A stretch of 45,177 bases of DNA from Halorhodospira abdelmalekii (GCF_016583625.1 NZ_NRRN01000027.1:1-45177); one strand, 5' to 3'. Shown: positions 33,480 through 41,864, counted from the stretch's first letter. The notes: a model not told the origin generated them from the sequence alone. Translations and numbers: made by a program.

Positions 33480-33907
33480 CCCTCCCCACGCAGAGGGTCA
33501 CTTTCGGTAAAAGCGTGTCCCTTTCGAAAAATGTTTGCGATACCCTCTTTTGCGCAATCATCACAAAAGGTCCGGTAATCAACTGTAAGCTCTTCGTCCG
33601 GCTCAATATCACGAGCGGCGAACATCACCCTCCTCCCAGGACGTAGATTGGGGCTTTCCGAGTGATTCAAAAATCTCTCATTGTCAACATTGTAGATGAA
33701 AAAACCGCCTCGCTCATAGCGATATCCATAATACTCGATGGCTTCCCGCATTGCGACAGGCAACTTTTCCATGTCCGCATCATAAAAAACAAAATCAAAA
33801 TCGGGATGGTGACGAATAACTAGCTGGCCTTTTTTGATAGGCTCAAGAGCAAAAACCCCGATGCCATGCAACTCACTAAATTCTAGTTTTGTTCTGACTC
33901 GCAGCAT
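33476..33907 (-). CDS. Stand-alone SET-domain methyltransferase
   Basis: This 143-aa protein has the minimal SET fold: N-terminal GIGVFALEPIKKGQLVIRH, the pseudo-knot motifs RFLNHSESPNL and DEELTVDYRTF, and a short tail with two Cys (CDDC). SET enzymes methylate lysine side chains of proteins using SAM. It is paralogous to the SET domain of the next gene, so the locus has two. The start is three bases after the YcaO stop and its stop overlaps the next start. The natural targets in this setting are Lys residues of the precursor peptides, especially the C-terminal one, but a ribosomal or other cellular protein cannot be excluded. Confidence 0.9.
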   Translation of the reverse strand: MLRVRTKLEFSELHGIGVFALEPIKKGQLVIRHHPDFDFVFYDADMEKLPVAMREAIEYYGYRYERGGFFIYNVDNERFLNHSESPNLRPGRRVMFAARDIEPDEELTVDYRTFCDDCAKEGIANIFRKGHAFTESDPLRGEG

Positions 33908-33910
33908 ATT

Positions 33911-35899
33911 TCACCAAAAAAGTTGCAGCGGTTTCGACTCTGTACACGGCACCGTGTGCCAGCCAAGTCGCGCCGGAACTTCTTGAATCCGCCGATAACC
34001 AAACCAGGGTCTAGGCCGGCACATTTGAGGAACAATCACGCGAACAACCGCTACTGGCAACCAGTCGGCGGTCAGATCGACCCACAGAGGCTCCATCCCA
34101 GCCCCAGCTGCTCGCAGCCGCGATAGCAGAATGCCGATATGCCGCGTTGTTGCCTGCGTAGAGGGTTGCTCAGGACAGGGAAGCAACCAAGGCTGCCTAT
34201 TCGTGTCAGCGCTCTGCCACCATTCACGCTCATGAATCGCAAGCTGCTCTTCCGGCGCCCGCACTAGCGGCAGCAATTGCGCAAGTTCCAGCGCCGCAGA
34301 CCACCCCGCCTCGGCGAAACTCCAAGCCGACGCGGCGCCGATGACGATGCGGCGACCATCGGCATCCGCGCTCAGCGCAGCGACCACCGGCACACCGATA
34401 TCGGTTGTTAAGTCGAGGAGCCAAAAACGCCGACCGCAGCGCTCTAGCGTGTCGGCCAGACGCCTGACTAAAAGGGCGCTCCAAGCCTGCGAAGGCGGCG
34501 GTGGACGCAACACTCTAGCGTGCCACCAGATACCAACCGCATCCCGCTCGATTAACTCCAGTAGACCGCGCTGCACCGCCAAATGACGGCTCGTCGCAGC
34601 GGCCAAACCGTCTGAGTGAGCGTGCGGACCGGGCGCACCGTCGACACCGAACAACACGAACCCGCGCGGCACCCAGCAACGGCCAGACGCAGCGAGACGA
34701 CGTGCCGACACCCACTCGACCGTCTCCGACCTCGGCACCGAACGCGGTACCGCGTACCGCGCCCCAGGCAGGCGAAGACCCGCCTGCCCGAGTTGCGTAA
34801 CCGCCAAGGGAACCAACTCATCCCAACTGCAGAGAGCACCTTTTACCTCATTCGCGGGGAGAGAGGGCCCCCGCCGGCGCCCATCATCAACCGCTGCCAA
34901 GCGCTCGAACGCTTCAGCAATCGCCACACGAACCGCAATGTCCGGACGCTCGGCGCACCCTCCGCCACCACGAATGGGGAGTTGCCGGATAAGCGCATCG
35001 GCATTCGCCCAGCCACTACCATCTGCCGCTTCAGCACTAGCTATCCAGACGCTCGGAAAATCTTTCAGCGGCACGGAGCGGATGCGGTATATCGGCCCAA
35101 CAATGGGACTGATCCAGCGGCGCGCCGGCCGCAGCACAGCGCTATTCCAGCGCCGGCAGTGCGTCGACGACGAATCCGCACTCTCTGATAGCCGGTGCAG
35201 CCGCACACGCTGCCCCGGCGACAAACTGAGGAGCCCGAATTGCAACAGCCGCCGTGCCGCCCACCGCTCCAATAGCGCCCCAGCCCGAGAGAACGCTACG
35301 GCTACCGCGGCTGCGTCGCAGTGCGGCTGCAGATCGGGCAAAGCGCCTACACGCGTAAGCAACAGTGCACGCAACGGCCGCGACTGCCGCAGACGCAACT
35401 GCAATTGCGTCCACATCTCCGCCTCTCTGCCGGGCGGCAGCTCCGGACCTAGCCATAAAGCACCCTGATCACCGATACGAAGCAGAACCACTGGACGGTC
35501 CTGATTGCTCTGACGACCTACAGCCTCAGTTACAGTTGGTTGCAACCAGTCGGTACCGATCACGTAGCGGGGGGCACCGAGCGCCCGATCTATACGCTCC
35601 CAAACTGGATCGCTTGGCTCGGGCAACAACGCCGCTAACCGACGCCCCACCACCAGCGTGCGCTCGCCATAGCGAGAGATCGGCGGTGGCGCCGGGCCTC
35701 TTCCCCCCCTCGCCCGCACCAACCGGCGACCACCTAACAACCGTGGCTTGATCTCCCAACCCGAACCACTAACCATTGCCTGAGGAATCAGTCCCTCATG
35801 CTCACACCCCAACACCACAACCTGATCGCTGTCTGAGAGCGGCACACAGCTCCAAACTGGCCGCTTGGCAATCGAGAAATCGGCGCCAGACGAGCCCAT
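33911..35899 (-). CDS. Fused SagC-like/YcaO cyclodehydratase (TOMM maturase)
   Basis: This 662-aa protein has an N-terminal half of about 270 residues of SagC/E1-like character (likely leader-binding) and a C-terminal YcaO domain. YcaO motifs seen: AEAFERL (near 329), QRGLLELIERDA (near 448) and ALELAQ (near 538), which supply the ATP/Mg-binding Glu and Gln. YcaO enzymes activate peptide amides with ATP to form thiazoline/oxazoline from Cys/Ser/Thr. I chose ATG 35899, one base after the methyltransferase stop; an upstream in-frame start would overlap that gene. The C-terminus (..PLQLFW) lacks the Pro-rich end common in azoline-forming YcaOs. The gene is visibly more GC-rich than its neighbours. 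Confidence 0.88.
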   Translation of the reverse strand: MGSSGADFSIAKRPVWSCVPLSDSDQVVVLGCEHEGLIPQAMVSGSGWEIKPRLLGGRRLVRARGGRGPAPPPISRYGERTLVVGRRLAALLPEPSDPVWERIDRALGAPRYVIGTDWLQPTVTEAVGRQSNQDRPVVLLRIGDQGALWLGPELPPGREAEMWTQLQLRLRQSRPLRALLLTRVGALPDLQPHCDAAAVAVAFSRAGALLERWAARRLLQFGLLSLSPGQRVRLHRLSESADSSSTHCRRWNSAVLRPARRWISPIVGPIYRIRSVPLKDFPSVWIASAEAADGSGWANADALIRQLPIRGGGGCAERPDIAVRVAIAEAFERLAAVDDGRRRGPSLPANEVKGALCSWDELVPLAVTQLGQAGLRLPGARYAVPRSVPRSETVEWVSARRLAASGRCWVPRGFVLFGVDGAPGPHAHSDGLAAATSRHLAVQRGLLELIERDAVGIWWHARVLRPPPPSQAWSALLVRRLADTLERCGRRFWLLDLTTDIGVPVVAALSADADGRRIVIGAASAWSFAEAGWSAALELAQLLPLVRAPEEQLAIHEREWWQSADTNRQPWLLPCPEQPSTQATTRHIGILLSRLRAAGAGMEPLWVDLTADWLPVAVVRVIVPQMCRPRPWFGYRRIQEVPARLGWHTVPCTESKPLQLFW

Positions 35900-35900
35900 G

Positions 35901-36695
35901 TCACACCTCACCAGGCGACGCCGTAGCCATAAACCACCCGACATAGAGCCGATGTGCGCTCGGATCCGCAGCGGCCTGAGCCGCCCACTCTGCCAGCACG
36001 GCACGCCCCGCATTCCGATCCGCTGCAGGCAACATGTCCAGTAAAGACTCGCCAACGCAGGAGGCAAATTCAGCGATGCCTACTCCGTCAGTGCTCACCC
36101 CCCGGACATCGACTCGCACCTTCGCGAATCCACTCGCACGCAACCAACTATGTAGCTTACGACCAACAAAGGGATCACCACCCGCACCCGCTTGCGCGGC
36201 CTCGACGTGCCCCCAAAGCTCGCGCACAGGCTCGGGCTCAGGCCAGCTCATAAACCATCCTCGATCGATATCATCAATCATGCACCAACCGTCGGGACGC
36301 AAGACCCGCCGCGCTTCAGCCAGTGCCTTCAGCGGGGCCGTGCAGTGCTGATAAACCAAACGCGCGTAGTAGGCATCAAAAGTTTGATCGGCAAATCGTA
36401 AATTTTCAGCGTGACCTACTTGAACCGAGGCGTTAGAAAATGATCGTAACCTTTTTTTAGCTTCGGCGAAAAAACCGAAATCCGGCTCTACCGCAACCAC
36501 CTCAATACCATCAAAAGCTTTGGCCGCAGCGACCGTATGGACGCCTGACCCACAGCCAACTTCCAGCAGGCGTTGACCCGCTTTAGAGGCCATCCCGACC
36601 GCTCGCAATCGCTCTAAGAATTCAGTCGCACCGGCATAAGCTCGTTTGGTTATGCGGCTACGTTCAGCTGAATCATGAGCAGGTGCGAACATCAC
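35901..36695 (-). CDS. Class I SAM-dependent methyltransferase
   Basis: This 264-aa Rossmann methyltransferase has motif I LLEVGCGSGVHTVAAA, the acidic VVAVEPD end of strand 2, NLRFADQTFDAYYARLVYQH (motif IV) and RRVLRPDGWCMIDD. Small-molecule or peptide N/O-methylation is typical; the substrate here is unknown. The ATG overlaps the stop of the deoxyhypusine synthase gene by 4 nt, and the fused YcaO starts one base after its stop, so the three are co-translated. A role in modifying the core peptide is inferred from this coupling. Confidence 0.88.
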   Translation of the reverse strand: MMFAPAHDSAERSRITKRAYAGATEFLERLRAVGMASKAGQRLLEVGCGSGVHTVAAAKAFDGIEVVAVEPDFGFFAEAKKRLRSFSNASVQVGHAENLRFADQTFDAYYARLVYQHCTAPLKALAEARRVLRPDGWCMIDDIDRGWFMSWPEPEPVRELWGHVEAAQAGAGGDPFVGRKLHSWLRASGFAKVRVDVRGVSTDGVGIAEFASCVGESLLDMLPAADRNAGRAVLAEWAAQAAADPSAHRLYVGWFMATASPGEV

Positions 36696-37990
36696 GGCAC
36701 TACACCCTCATCATCCTCGGTATCTACTTGTCGCTCTAGTTGGGCGTCGCGACTGCGCTCGCGCCGACGAGGATTATCCCAAGCGCCGTCTGATTTGCGG
36801 GCCGCCGCACATGGCGTATAGAGCTTAAAAGCCGCAGCAATAATTAACGGAACCACCAAACTTGCCTCAGTCTCAACCTTTACCTGTTCAGCTTTCGGTG
36901 CAATCTTGCCCCAGCTAACGGCCTCATCAACTGGAGCCCCGGCATTACTGCCCTCCATCTCGAGCCCAGTATTGACGTAAACAGCGTAGTCTACCCCGCC
37001 AATGGGTATAGCGGCGTTGGTCAGCAGGTGTTTAGGCACACTGCCACCGATCAAAAAGGCAGCGACTTTACGCTTTGCAGAGCGATGTCTAAGCATACGG
37101 TCGGCGCTTTGAACGAAATAGTCGCTTGCGTCCAAAACAAAATCCGGGTGCGCCTTTAAGAAATAGTAAGCGACATCGCCAATAGCACCGTCAAGAATTG
37201 CCGGACAATAAATGGGAATATTATTCCGCCAAGCCCAGTACACAAAACTACGCTCACGCCCGGGAACTTGCTGTATCTCTAGCTCGTGGCCCAACTCGTA
37301 AACAAACTCTGTAACCCCAAAGACTTCATTGTGCTCAACCTGGTGCCGATAGAGCCGTACAAACAGAGAAAAAAGAAACTCTTTGAGCTTACTGTACCGA
37401 TCCATGGGAATAAAAATATTCCCTGTCCTATTGATATAGTCTTTGAGCAACTTCGCCCCTTCGGCACGCCAAGCCCCGAGCACAAAAGGTTTAAAACACT
37501 TCGCTAAATCTTCTTCAACAGCACCGGCAGTTGTCGAACTACAGTCGATTAACTGATGCTTATGTAGCCAAGCCAACTGCTCGCGAATACCTGAGGTCCC
37601 CATGTTTGAGGTAAAACCAAAGGCAATTGCCGCCCCCTCATCACGAGCTTTTTGTAGGATACGGATTGCCCGTGCCAATTCGGTAGCTTGCAAGCCAGTA
37701 GACTCATAAGACTCGATAAAACTCATAAAGTCAAATGACTGATCAAAATCATAACCTCGAACCTCGGGAAACCCCTCAAGAGACTCGTAGCGAATCTTGT
37801 CAAAATAGATGTAACGCCGCCCCGGAGGGATAAAGGGAGTACGCACCGCTTTGAATCCATACAGCCGCAAGAACCGATCCCGACGCCTTAGCGCCAACTC
37901 GTACTCTTGCTCTGAATGGATACGCCGTTCAACAGGGATTTCCGGGTTGCGCTGCGAAACCTTGCGGATTTTATTTTTCTGATCATCCAT
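36692..37990 (-). CDS. Deoxyhypusine synthase homologue within a RiPP operon
   Basis: This 432-aa protein matches eukaryotic/archaeal deoxyhypusine synthase along its length: FTSNMGTSGIREQLAWL, STTAGAVEEDLAKC, TGNIFIPMDRY, RNNIPIYCPAILDGAIGD, GGSVPKH (H321), DYAVYVNTGLEMEGSNAGA and DEAVSWGKI with the catalytic Lys (K362), then EASLVVPLIIAAAF. The known reaction moves the aminobutyl group of spermidine, with NAD, onto one Lys of eIF5A. Bacteria lack eIF5A, and related bacterial enzymes can make homospermidine. Here it follows the precursor gene and is coupled to a methyltransferase and YcaO. Start ATG 37990 has a GGGGG Shine-Dalgarno; a GTG ten codons earlier is possible. The tail after about 395 is extra and charged. 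Confidence 0.92.
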   Translation of the reverse strand: MDDQKNKIRKVSQRNPEIPVERRIHSEQEYELALRRRDRFLRLYGFKAVRTPFIPPGRRYIYFDKIRYESLEGFPEVRGYDFDQSFDFMSFIESYESTGLQATELARAIRILQKARDEGAAIAFGFTSNMGTSGIREQLAWLHKHQLIDCSSTTAGAVEEDLAKCFKPFVLGAWRAEGAKLLKDYINRTGNIFIPMDRYSKLKEFLFSLFVRLYRHQVEHNEVFGVTEFVYELGHELEIQQVPGRERSFVYWAWRNNIPIYCPAILDGAIGDVAYYFLKAHPDFVLDASDYFVQSADRMLRHRSAKRKVAAFLIGGSVPKHLLTNAAIPIGGVDYAVYVNTGLEMEGSNAGAPVDEAVSWGKIAPKAEQVKVETEASLVVPLIIAAAFKLYTPCAAARKSDGAWDNPRRRERSRDAQLERQVDTEDDEGVVP

Positions 37991-38020
37991 AGAAACCCCC
38001 GTCGCCACTTGCAAAAACAC

Positions 38021-38058
38021 AAAAAAAGATGGACGCAGCGCTAGAAGTCGCTGCGCCC
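38021..38058 (-). terminator. Rho-independent terminator after NHLP precursor 1
   Basis: On the minus strand GGGCGCAGCG, an 8-nt loop and CGCTGCGTCC form a 10-bp stem (one G-U), followed by ATCTTTTTTT. It sits between the precursor and the deoxyhypusine synthase gene and would let the precursor be transcribed in excess over the enzymes, with readthrough feeding the operon. Confidence 0.85.
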
Positions 38059-38067
38059 GAAGTAGCC

Positions 38068-38406
38068 TTACTTACACGTCGGCGGCGGTCTTGGTTGACC
38101 ATCGTCTTCATCATCGCTACCGCCAAAAACACCGCCTATGAGGCCGCCGGCAACAGCATCCAAATCCTCTTCAGCAATCTCTTGATCAAAGCCCTGCGGC
38201 TTCGGAGGCAAACTGATCGGAAGAACACCTTCGCCTTGTTCCATTACCGAGACCTTGAGGCCCTCCGGGAGATCGAACTCCCATTCTTTGAAGACCGTCT
38301 CTGGCTCCCGTTTGAACCGCTCCTTGAACTCCTCGTCCGACCAACACTCAACAAGGATTTCCGCATAAACTTCCCAAAATGCATCGCTATAAATTTGGTT
38401 ATCCAT
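38068..38406 (-). CDS. NHLP-leader RiPP precursor 1
   Basis: This 112-aa precursor has an 88-residue leader resembling the nitrile hydratase alpha subunit (MDNQIYSDAFWEVYAEILVE, KERFKREPETVFKEWEFDLP) that ends DLDAVAGG, a double-Gly cleavage site. The 24-residue core starts LIGGVFGG, continues with an acidic run (SDDEDD) and ends QPRPPPTCK. It has one Cys (penultimate), one Lys (last) and few Ser/Thr. ATG 38406 with GGGGGAAAG upstream matches the paralogue's start; an in-frame start eight codons earlier is less likely. It is followed by a strong terminator, then the maturation genes. Confidence 0.93.
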   Translation of the reverse strand: MDNQIYSDAFWEVYAEILVECWSDEEFKERFKREPETVFKEWEFDLPEGLKVSVMEQGEGVLPISLPPKPQGFDQEIAEEDLDAVAGGLIGGVFGGSDDEDDGQPRPPPTCK

Positions 38407-38732
38407 CTTTCCCCCAGATTCGTTGGGCACGAGGAGCAGCAGTCTCTGAAGTTACTTGCACCTCGTCCCTCACCGATGTCACCCCTCCCGAGAGGGGCAC
38501 TTTCTCTAGTGCTTTCATATTTAGAAAGCCCGACACATAGTAAAGAGGCCACATAATATCGCAGCTGACCTGACAAAACTTGAAAAGCATTAAATGCAAA
38601 ATCAATAAATTAAAATGCAGCCTCTATCACTCGACTCGTGATCCCTCACACGAGACACGAATCGACAGTAGCACTGCTGGACTTCGCACGCAGCCACAGA
38701 TTGGTTGGATTTTGGTTAGATTTCGGTCTCAC
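38407..38732 (-). repeat. Conserved upstream region of precursor 1 (copy of 41569-41864)
   Basis: Read toward the gene, blocks shared with the region upstream of precursor 2 occur in the same order: GTGAGAC-GAAATCTAACC, ATCTGTGGCTGCG, GAGGCTGCATT-TAATTT, CTTTCTAA--TGAAA-CACTA and GCAAGTAACT. A hairpin CTCGTG/CACGAG (38635-38654) stands where the other copy has a different hairpin. The whole promoter region and gene were duplicated together. No confident promoter could be picked. Confidence 0.75.
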
Positions 38733-38800
38733 CGCTCCCGCTTTCCGAATCACCCAACAAGGCTCTCACAGTAACACGCTGCCCACCACCTGCAACCGCT

Positions 38801-38814
38801 TGACTGATCAGTCA
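38801..38814. promoter_or_regulatory. 14-bp perfect palindrome
   Basis: TGACTGATCAGTCA is a perfect palindrome in the gap between sagB-like and precursor 1 genes, about 400 bp upstream of precursor 1. It could be a regulator site; no second copy was found near precursor 2. The rest of 38733-39062 shows no gene. Confidence 0.3.
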
Positions 38815-38832
38815 TCACAGTAGCCAGAAAAC

Positions 38833-38850
38833 GTCACAGGACACTGCGAC
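38833..38850 (-). terminator. Possible terminator after the SagB-like gene
   Basis: On the minus strand GTCGCAG-TGTC-CTGTGAC forms a 7-bp stem with one G-U pair, followed by GTTTTC. The U-run is short, so this is a weak candidate; it is about 210 bp after the stop codon. Confidence 0.3.
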
Positions 38851-39062
38851 TTTCTAACCTTGTAATTTTTGGGAAGCTTAAGATCTGTCCTTGGCCAGCT
38901 GAGCCTTTGACAGAAGAGGGCCAGATTTAAAGTTTTCGCCCCCTCCTTTAGAATCTATGATCGTGGATCTCGAAAGCCATGAAGAAACCACTTGTACCAA
39001 AAAAACACCGCGCCAGAATAAAACAGCGGAAAGACACCGCCCACCACAATAGTGTTACTGCT

Positions 39063-39791
39063 TCACTTCGCCTCGCGGCCAACAGCCACCGCATAAAGTG
39101 GCAGTTCGTGAGATGTAAGATCCAATTCATTTGCAACAAAATCATTCACCTGGCCGAGCACTGGACAAGCCCCCAATCCCAACTCATTAGCTGAAAAAAT
39201 AAGATTTTGAGCGATATGTCCAGCTTCCAACAATGAAGCGGGATATGCCAAATGATGATACTTCACCTCTGACCGCGAAATAACAGTTGTTAAGATCAGT
39301 GTCAGCGCGGGATTTTCTAAACAATTCGAGGCAAACTTCATTTTGGAATCAGAGTAGTCACGCTCGACCAAACTCCGCAACTCAAAATCAGTAGACTGAA
39401 AATGGTATAGGCCTGGATCAACACATTCAACATTGAAGGCAGCGACATATACTTCTATTGGAAACCTCGCACCTGCAGAAGGATATGCTCGCCGCTCAGG
39501 CTCTCGCTTAACATCTAACACCCTTGCCGAAGCCAGAATTTTTGATAACTCCGCAAGAGCAACTGGTTCGTTTCCGAAAACTCTAGCTGACTCCCTTGCC
39601 TGTATGAGTGACTCCACCTTTTCAGGCGCATATCGATCTGGCAAATTAACCAGTGGCAATCTTGGATAGCGTTTTTTAAAGGCGTGTAAGTGCGTGTCTG
39701 GCGGCACATCATATTCAGGCAGATCATTTTCGCCTAATAAATTATCCGCAATCTTGGTTAACAGGTAAAATTCAGACGTTTTTTTTAGCAT
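39063..39791 (-). CDS. SagB-type FMN-dependent azoline dehydrogenase
   Basis: This 242-aa nitroreductase-fold protein of the SagB/McbC class oxidises azolines made by YcaO enzymes to azoles. Seen: ESARVFGNEPVALAELSKIL, RRAYPSAGARFPIEVYVAAF, the mid segment PGLYHFQSTDFEL, and YHHLAYPASLLEAGHIAQNLIFSANELGLGACPVLG, all characteristic. It begins 17 nt after the stop of the second YcaO. Its presence argues that this pair makes azoles rather than thioamides. Confidence 0.9.
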   Translation of the reverse strand: MLKKTSEFYLLTKIADNLLGENDLPEYDVPPDTHLHAFKKRYPRLPLVNLPDRYAPEKVESLIQARESARVFGNEPVALAELSKILASARVLDVKREPERRAYPSAGARFPIEVYVAAFNVECVDPGLYHFQSTDFELRSLVERDYSDSKMKFASNCLENPALTLILTTVISRSEVKYHHLAYPASLLEAGHIAQNLIFSANELGLGACPVLGQVNDFVANELDLTSHELPLYAVAVGREAK

Positions 39792-39808
39792 GGTTTCATA
39801 ATAATAAA

Positions 39809-41077
39809 TTACGAGAATGGATGAGGCGGAACTGACTCAACTGGTCGTGGTTTTTTGATGTGCTTCGACGTAGCCGCAAACTCGTCCAAGTAAAGAGGGG
39901 CCATACCGGGGACGAGGACTTTCTTTACTTCAAAACCAGCCGATAACGCCTCCGGTGGAGATATGTCACACTCAAAAACACCCAAATAGCGATCAGCTAA
40001 ATCGCTGTCAATATCAAGACCGCGCATAACCTTAAATTTATCTTCCAAGTCATCGTAAGCAATCTGCGGAGGAGCACTTAGCCACCAGTCTAGGGATTCA
40101 ATTCGGTCTAAGCTCCCCCAGTACTCCATTCTTCGCTCACTGGATATCACGTCATTTCGAGCTAGCGGCGAAAGCCCACGGCTCGACACATGAAGCCGAG
40201 CGGCGAAGCGGAACTGAATAGATTCCAGAATTGCCCGCAACATGGCATCGCGATATTGCACCTTTGAGCTTGAACCGATGTTTATTGCGGGGCCGCCCCC
40301 CGTCCTATCGATTGTGACGGCTATAAAAGTAGGCAGAGGCGTGTCGTAAGAAGCCACGAACAGTCGCGTTTCCAATCTATAGCGCTTACAATAATCAATT
40401 GCTCTCTTGATATCGCCATCTACGCCAATGACCTCCACCATCGACTCGTGCGAAAGATATGCGTTAATTGCATTATGCCGTTCAATAACTTCACACAGTG
40501 CGTTTGCTCGGGCCAAACCGGAACCCAACGGGCCACACGCCGTGCCAGTGCTTATTCGTTCAAGCCGGAGCGGGTACTCCTGGTCGAAAACCTTATCCAA
40601 GTATATTAATTGAGACGGGATGAGAACCTCTTCTTCCCCTGGGAGACGCACACACTTCGACCAGGATAACGGCTCGCTACATAGGTCGTCACCTTGCTTG
40701 CGATATACAGCATCTCCACGGTAGTCGTCGACGTGGAACTGGTGAGGATCAACGGCCTCAGACGTTGCGAATGAAATGAATGCGACCTTATTGGAGCTGA
40801 TTTCTTCTGGACAGTTTTCTAGCGCAAGCCGCTCAACCATCTCGCCACAGGCTTTGGCTTTAGCCCTGTCAGTATCCGTATCTATCGCGCTCCCATATAC
40901 CCCATCGCACCTATAGCGCGTAGCAGCGAATTCCGACGGGAATACTGTGAATGAGGGGTACTTTGGCTCATCATTTATTTTTATACACTCTTCTACCTCA
41001 CCACACAGCGAATGCCCCCAGGCGGAGCCCATAGCTCCTGTCAAAAAAATCTGCCACATGTCACGCCGTTTACGCAT
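39809..41077 (-). CDS. Stand-alone YcaO-domain protein
   Basis: This 422-aa YcaO protein has AKACGEMVERLAL (near 78), the STGTACGPLGSGLARANALCEVIERHNAINAY block (near 177-205), DAMLRAILESIQFRFA and a Pro-rich C-terminus (VPPHPFS) as in azoline-forming members. A start at ATG 41077 is preferred over TTG 41095; ATG 41059 is also possible. It is the first enzyme gene after the 63-aa peptide gene and is followed by the SagB-like gene. It has no SagC/E1-like partner of its own next to it, so it may rely on the fused protein at 33911-35899 or a different leader recognition mode. Confidence 0.88.
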   Translation of the reverse strand: MRKRRDMWQIFLTGAMGSAWGHSLCGEVEECIKINDEPKYPSFTVFPSEFAATRYRCDGVYGSAIDTDTDRAKAKACGEMVERLALENCPEEISSNKVAFISFATSEAVDPHQFHVDDYRGDAVYRKQGDDLCSEPLSWSKCVRLPGEEEVLIPSQLIYLDKVFDQEYPLRLERISTGTACGPLGSGLARANALCEVIERHNAINAYLSHESMVEVIGVDGDIKRAIDYCKRYRLETRLFVASYDTPLPTFIAVTIDRTGGGPAINIGSSSKVQYRDAMLRAILESIQFRFAARLHVSSRGLSPLARNDVISSERRMEYWGSLDRIESLDWWLSAPPQIAYDDLEDKFKVMRGLDIDSDLADRYLGVFECDISPPEALSAGFEVKKVLVPGMAPLYLDEFAATSKHIKKPRPVESVPPHPFS

Positions 41078-41121
41078 AGCGAACTCATAATGCAAAGCTG
41101 ATAAACGAAGCCAATCAACTG

Positions 41122-41313
41122 CTAACCCTTCGAGTGCAGTTTAGGCGCTACAGATCTACCGAACGTTTTGGTAGGATATGAGCACTTTGATGAATGAACG
41201 TTCTTGCAGCTGCTGGAAGTCGACAGCGACTCATACTTTACTACTACATATGCCGCATCTGATACAATATCGCTAACTTTTAAAAGTTCCTGTTTCTTAA
41301 GGCTAGTGTACAT
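41122..41313 (-). CDS. Ser/Thr/Cys-rich small peptide, candidate second-type precursor
   Basis: This 63-aa peptide lies 44 nt upstream of the stand-alone YcaO on the same strand. The start has a strong Shine-Dalgarno, GGAGG, seven bases before ATG. The N-terminal part (LKKQELLKVSDIVSDAAYVVVKYE) looks leader-like: charged, then hydrophobic. The C-terminal part is very rich in Ser, Thr and Cys (SLSTSSSCKNVHSSKCSYPTK) and basic, as in azole-bearing peptides. No similarity to the NHLP precursors is visible, and no Gly-Gly site is present. I do not recognise a family; the call rests on RBS, composition and position. Confidence 0.6.
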   Translation of the reverse strand: MYTSLKKQELLKVSDIVSDAAYVVVKYESLSTSSSCKNVHSSKCSYPTKTFGRSVAPKLHSKG

Positions 41314-41568
41314 AGAACGACCTCCGGACTGCTTCCTGTAGGTCGCATCGTTTTAGCAGAATTTTCGACTTTACGGAAGCACTATGGTGACACTGACCAT
41401 CTGGGGACCGTCCAAAAAACTGTCTATGCCATGCCAACCTATTGATATTATGCGGTTTGCTGCACGAATTTTCGAGACTAGCTGTTAGCAGAAGCTCCCG
41501 GCGCTGCAGCAACAAGGGCGAAGTCTTCGACTCAAACAGACCGAGGCGAACCGACAAGGGCAGGTGTT

Positions 41569-41864
41569 GTGAGACTGAAATCTAACCGAGATCCAACTGA
41601 TCTGTGGCTGCGCAAGACGTCCGGGGGTGGTACCTTCGAACTGCGGCTTGCAGACGGCCGCAAGCCGGGTGAAGAAGCTGCATTCTAATTTCTTGCTTTG
41701 CACTTCTTGTTTACAAGTTTTTGCAGATCCGTTATGACGCATCCTTTTTTCAGTGCTAGACTTTCTAAGGCTGAAAACACTAAAGTGGTGAGCGCGATGG
41801 GATTGAGGACGCAAGTAACTTTTGATATTACTGACCTGTTATACCCGACAAACCAGGAGGAATA
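41569..41864 (+). repeat. Conserved upstream region of precursor 2 (copy of 38407-38732)
   Basis: It holds the same blocks in the same order as upstream of precursor 1, in the same orientation relative to the gene. It includes the perfect hairpin CGGCTTGC/GCAAGCCG (41644-41667) at the place of the other hairpin. TTTACA (41711-41716), 17 nt, then TATGAC is a weak promoter candidate. AGGAGG precedes the precursor ATG. A short frame from 41734 to 41866 overlaps the start by TAATG. No gene is seen in 41314-41568. Confidence 0.75.

Noticed and set aside
36692-37990. Reading the deoxyhypusine synthase homologue as a housekeeping homospermidine synthase by chance near the cluster
   Set aside because: It is sandwiched between the precursor and the methyltransferase with an ATGA overlap, so operon membership is strong; the homospermidine activity itself remains an alternative.
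38635-38654. CTCGTG/CACGAG hairpin as a terminator
   Set aside because: No U-run follows; it is kept only as part of the conserved upstream region.
41303-41557. 84-codon minus-strand frame upstream of the 63-aa peptide
   Set aside because: It has no convincing ribosome site, its composition looks random, and it overlaps the 63-aa peptide start in another frame.
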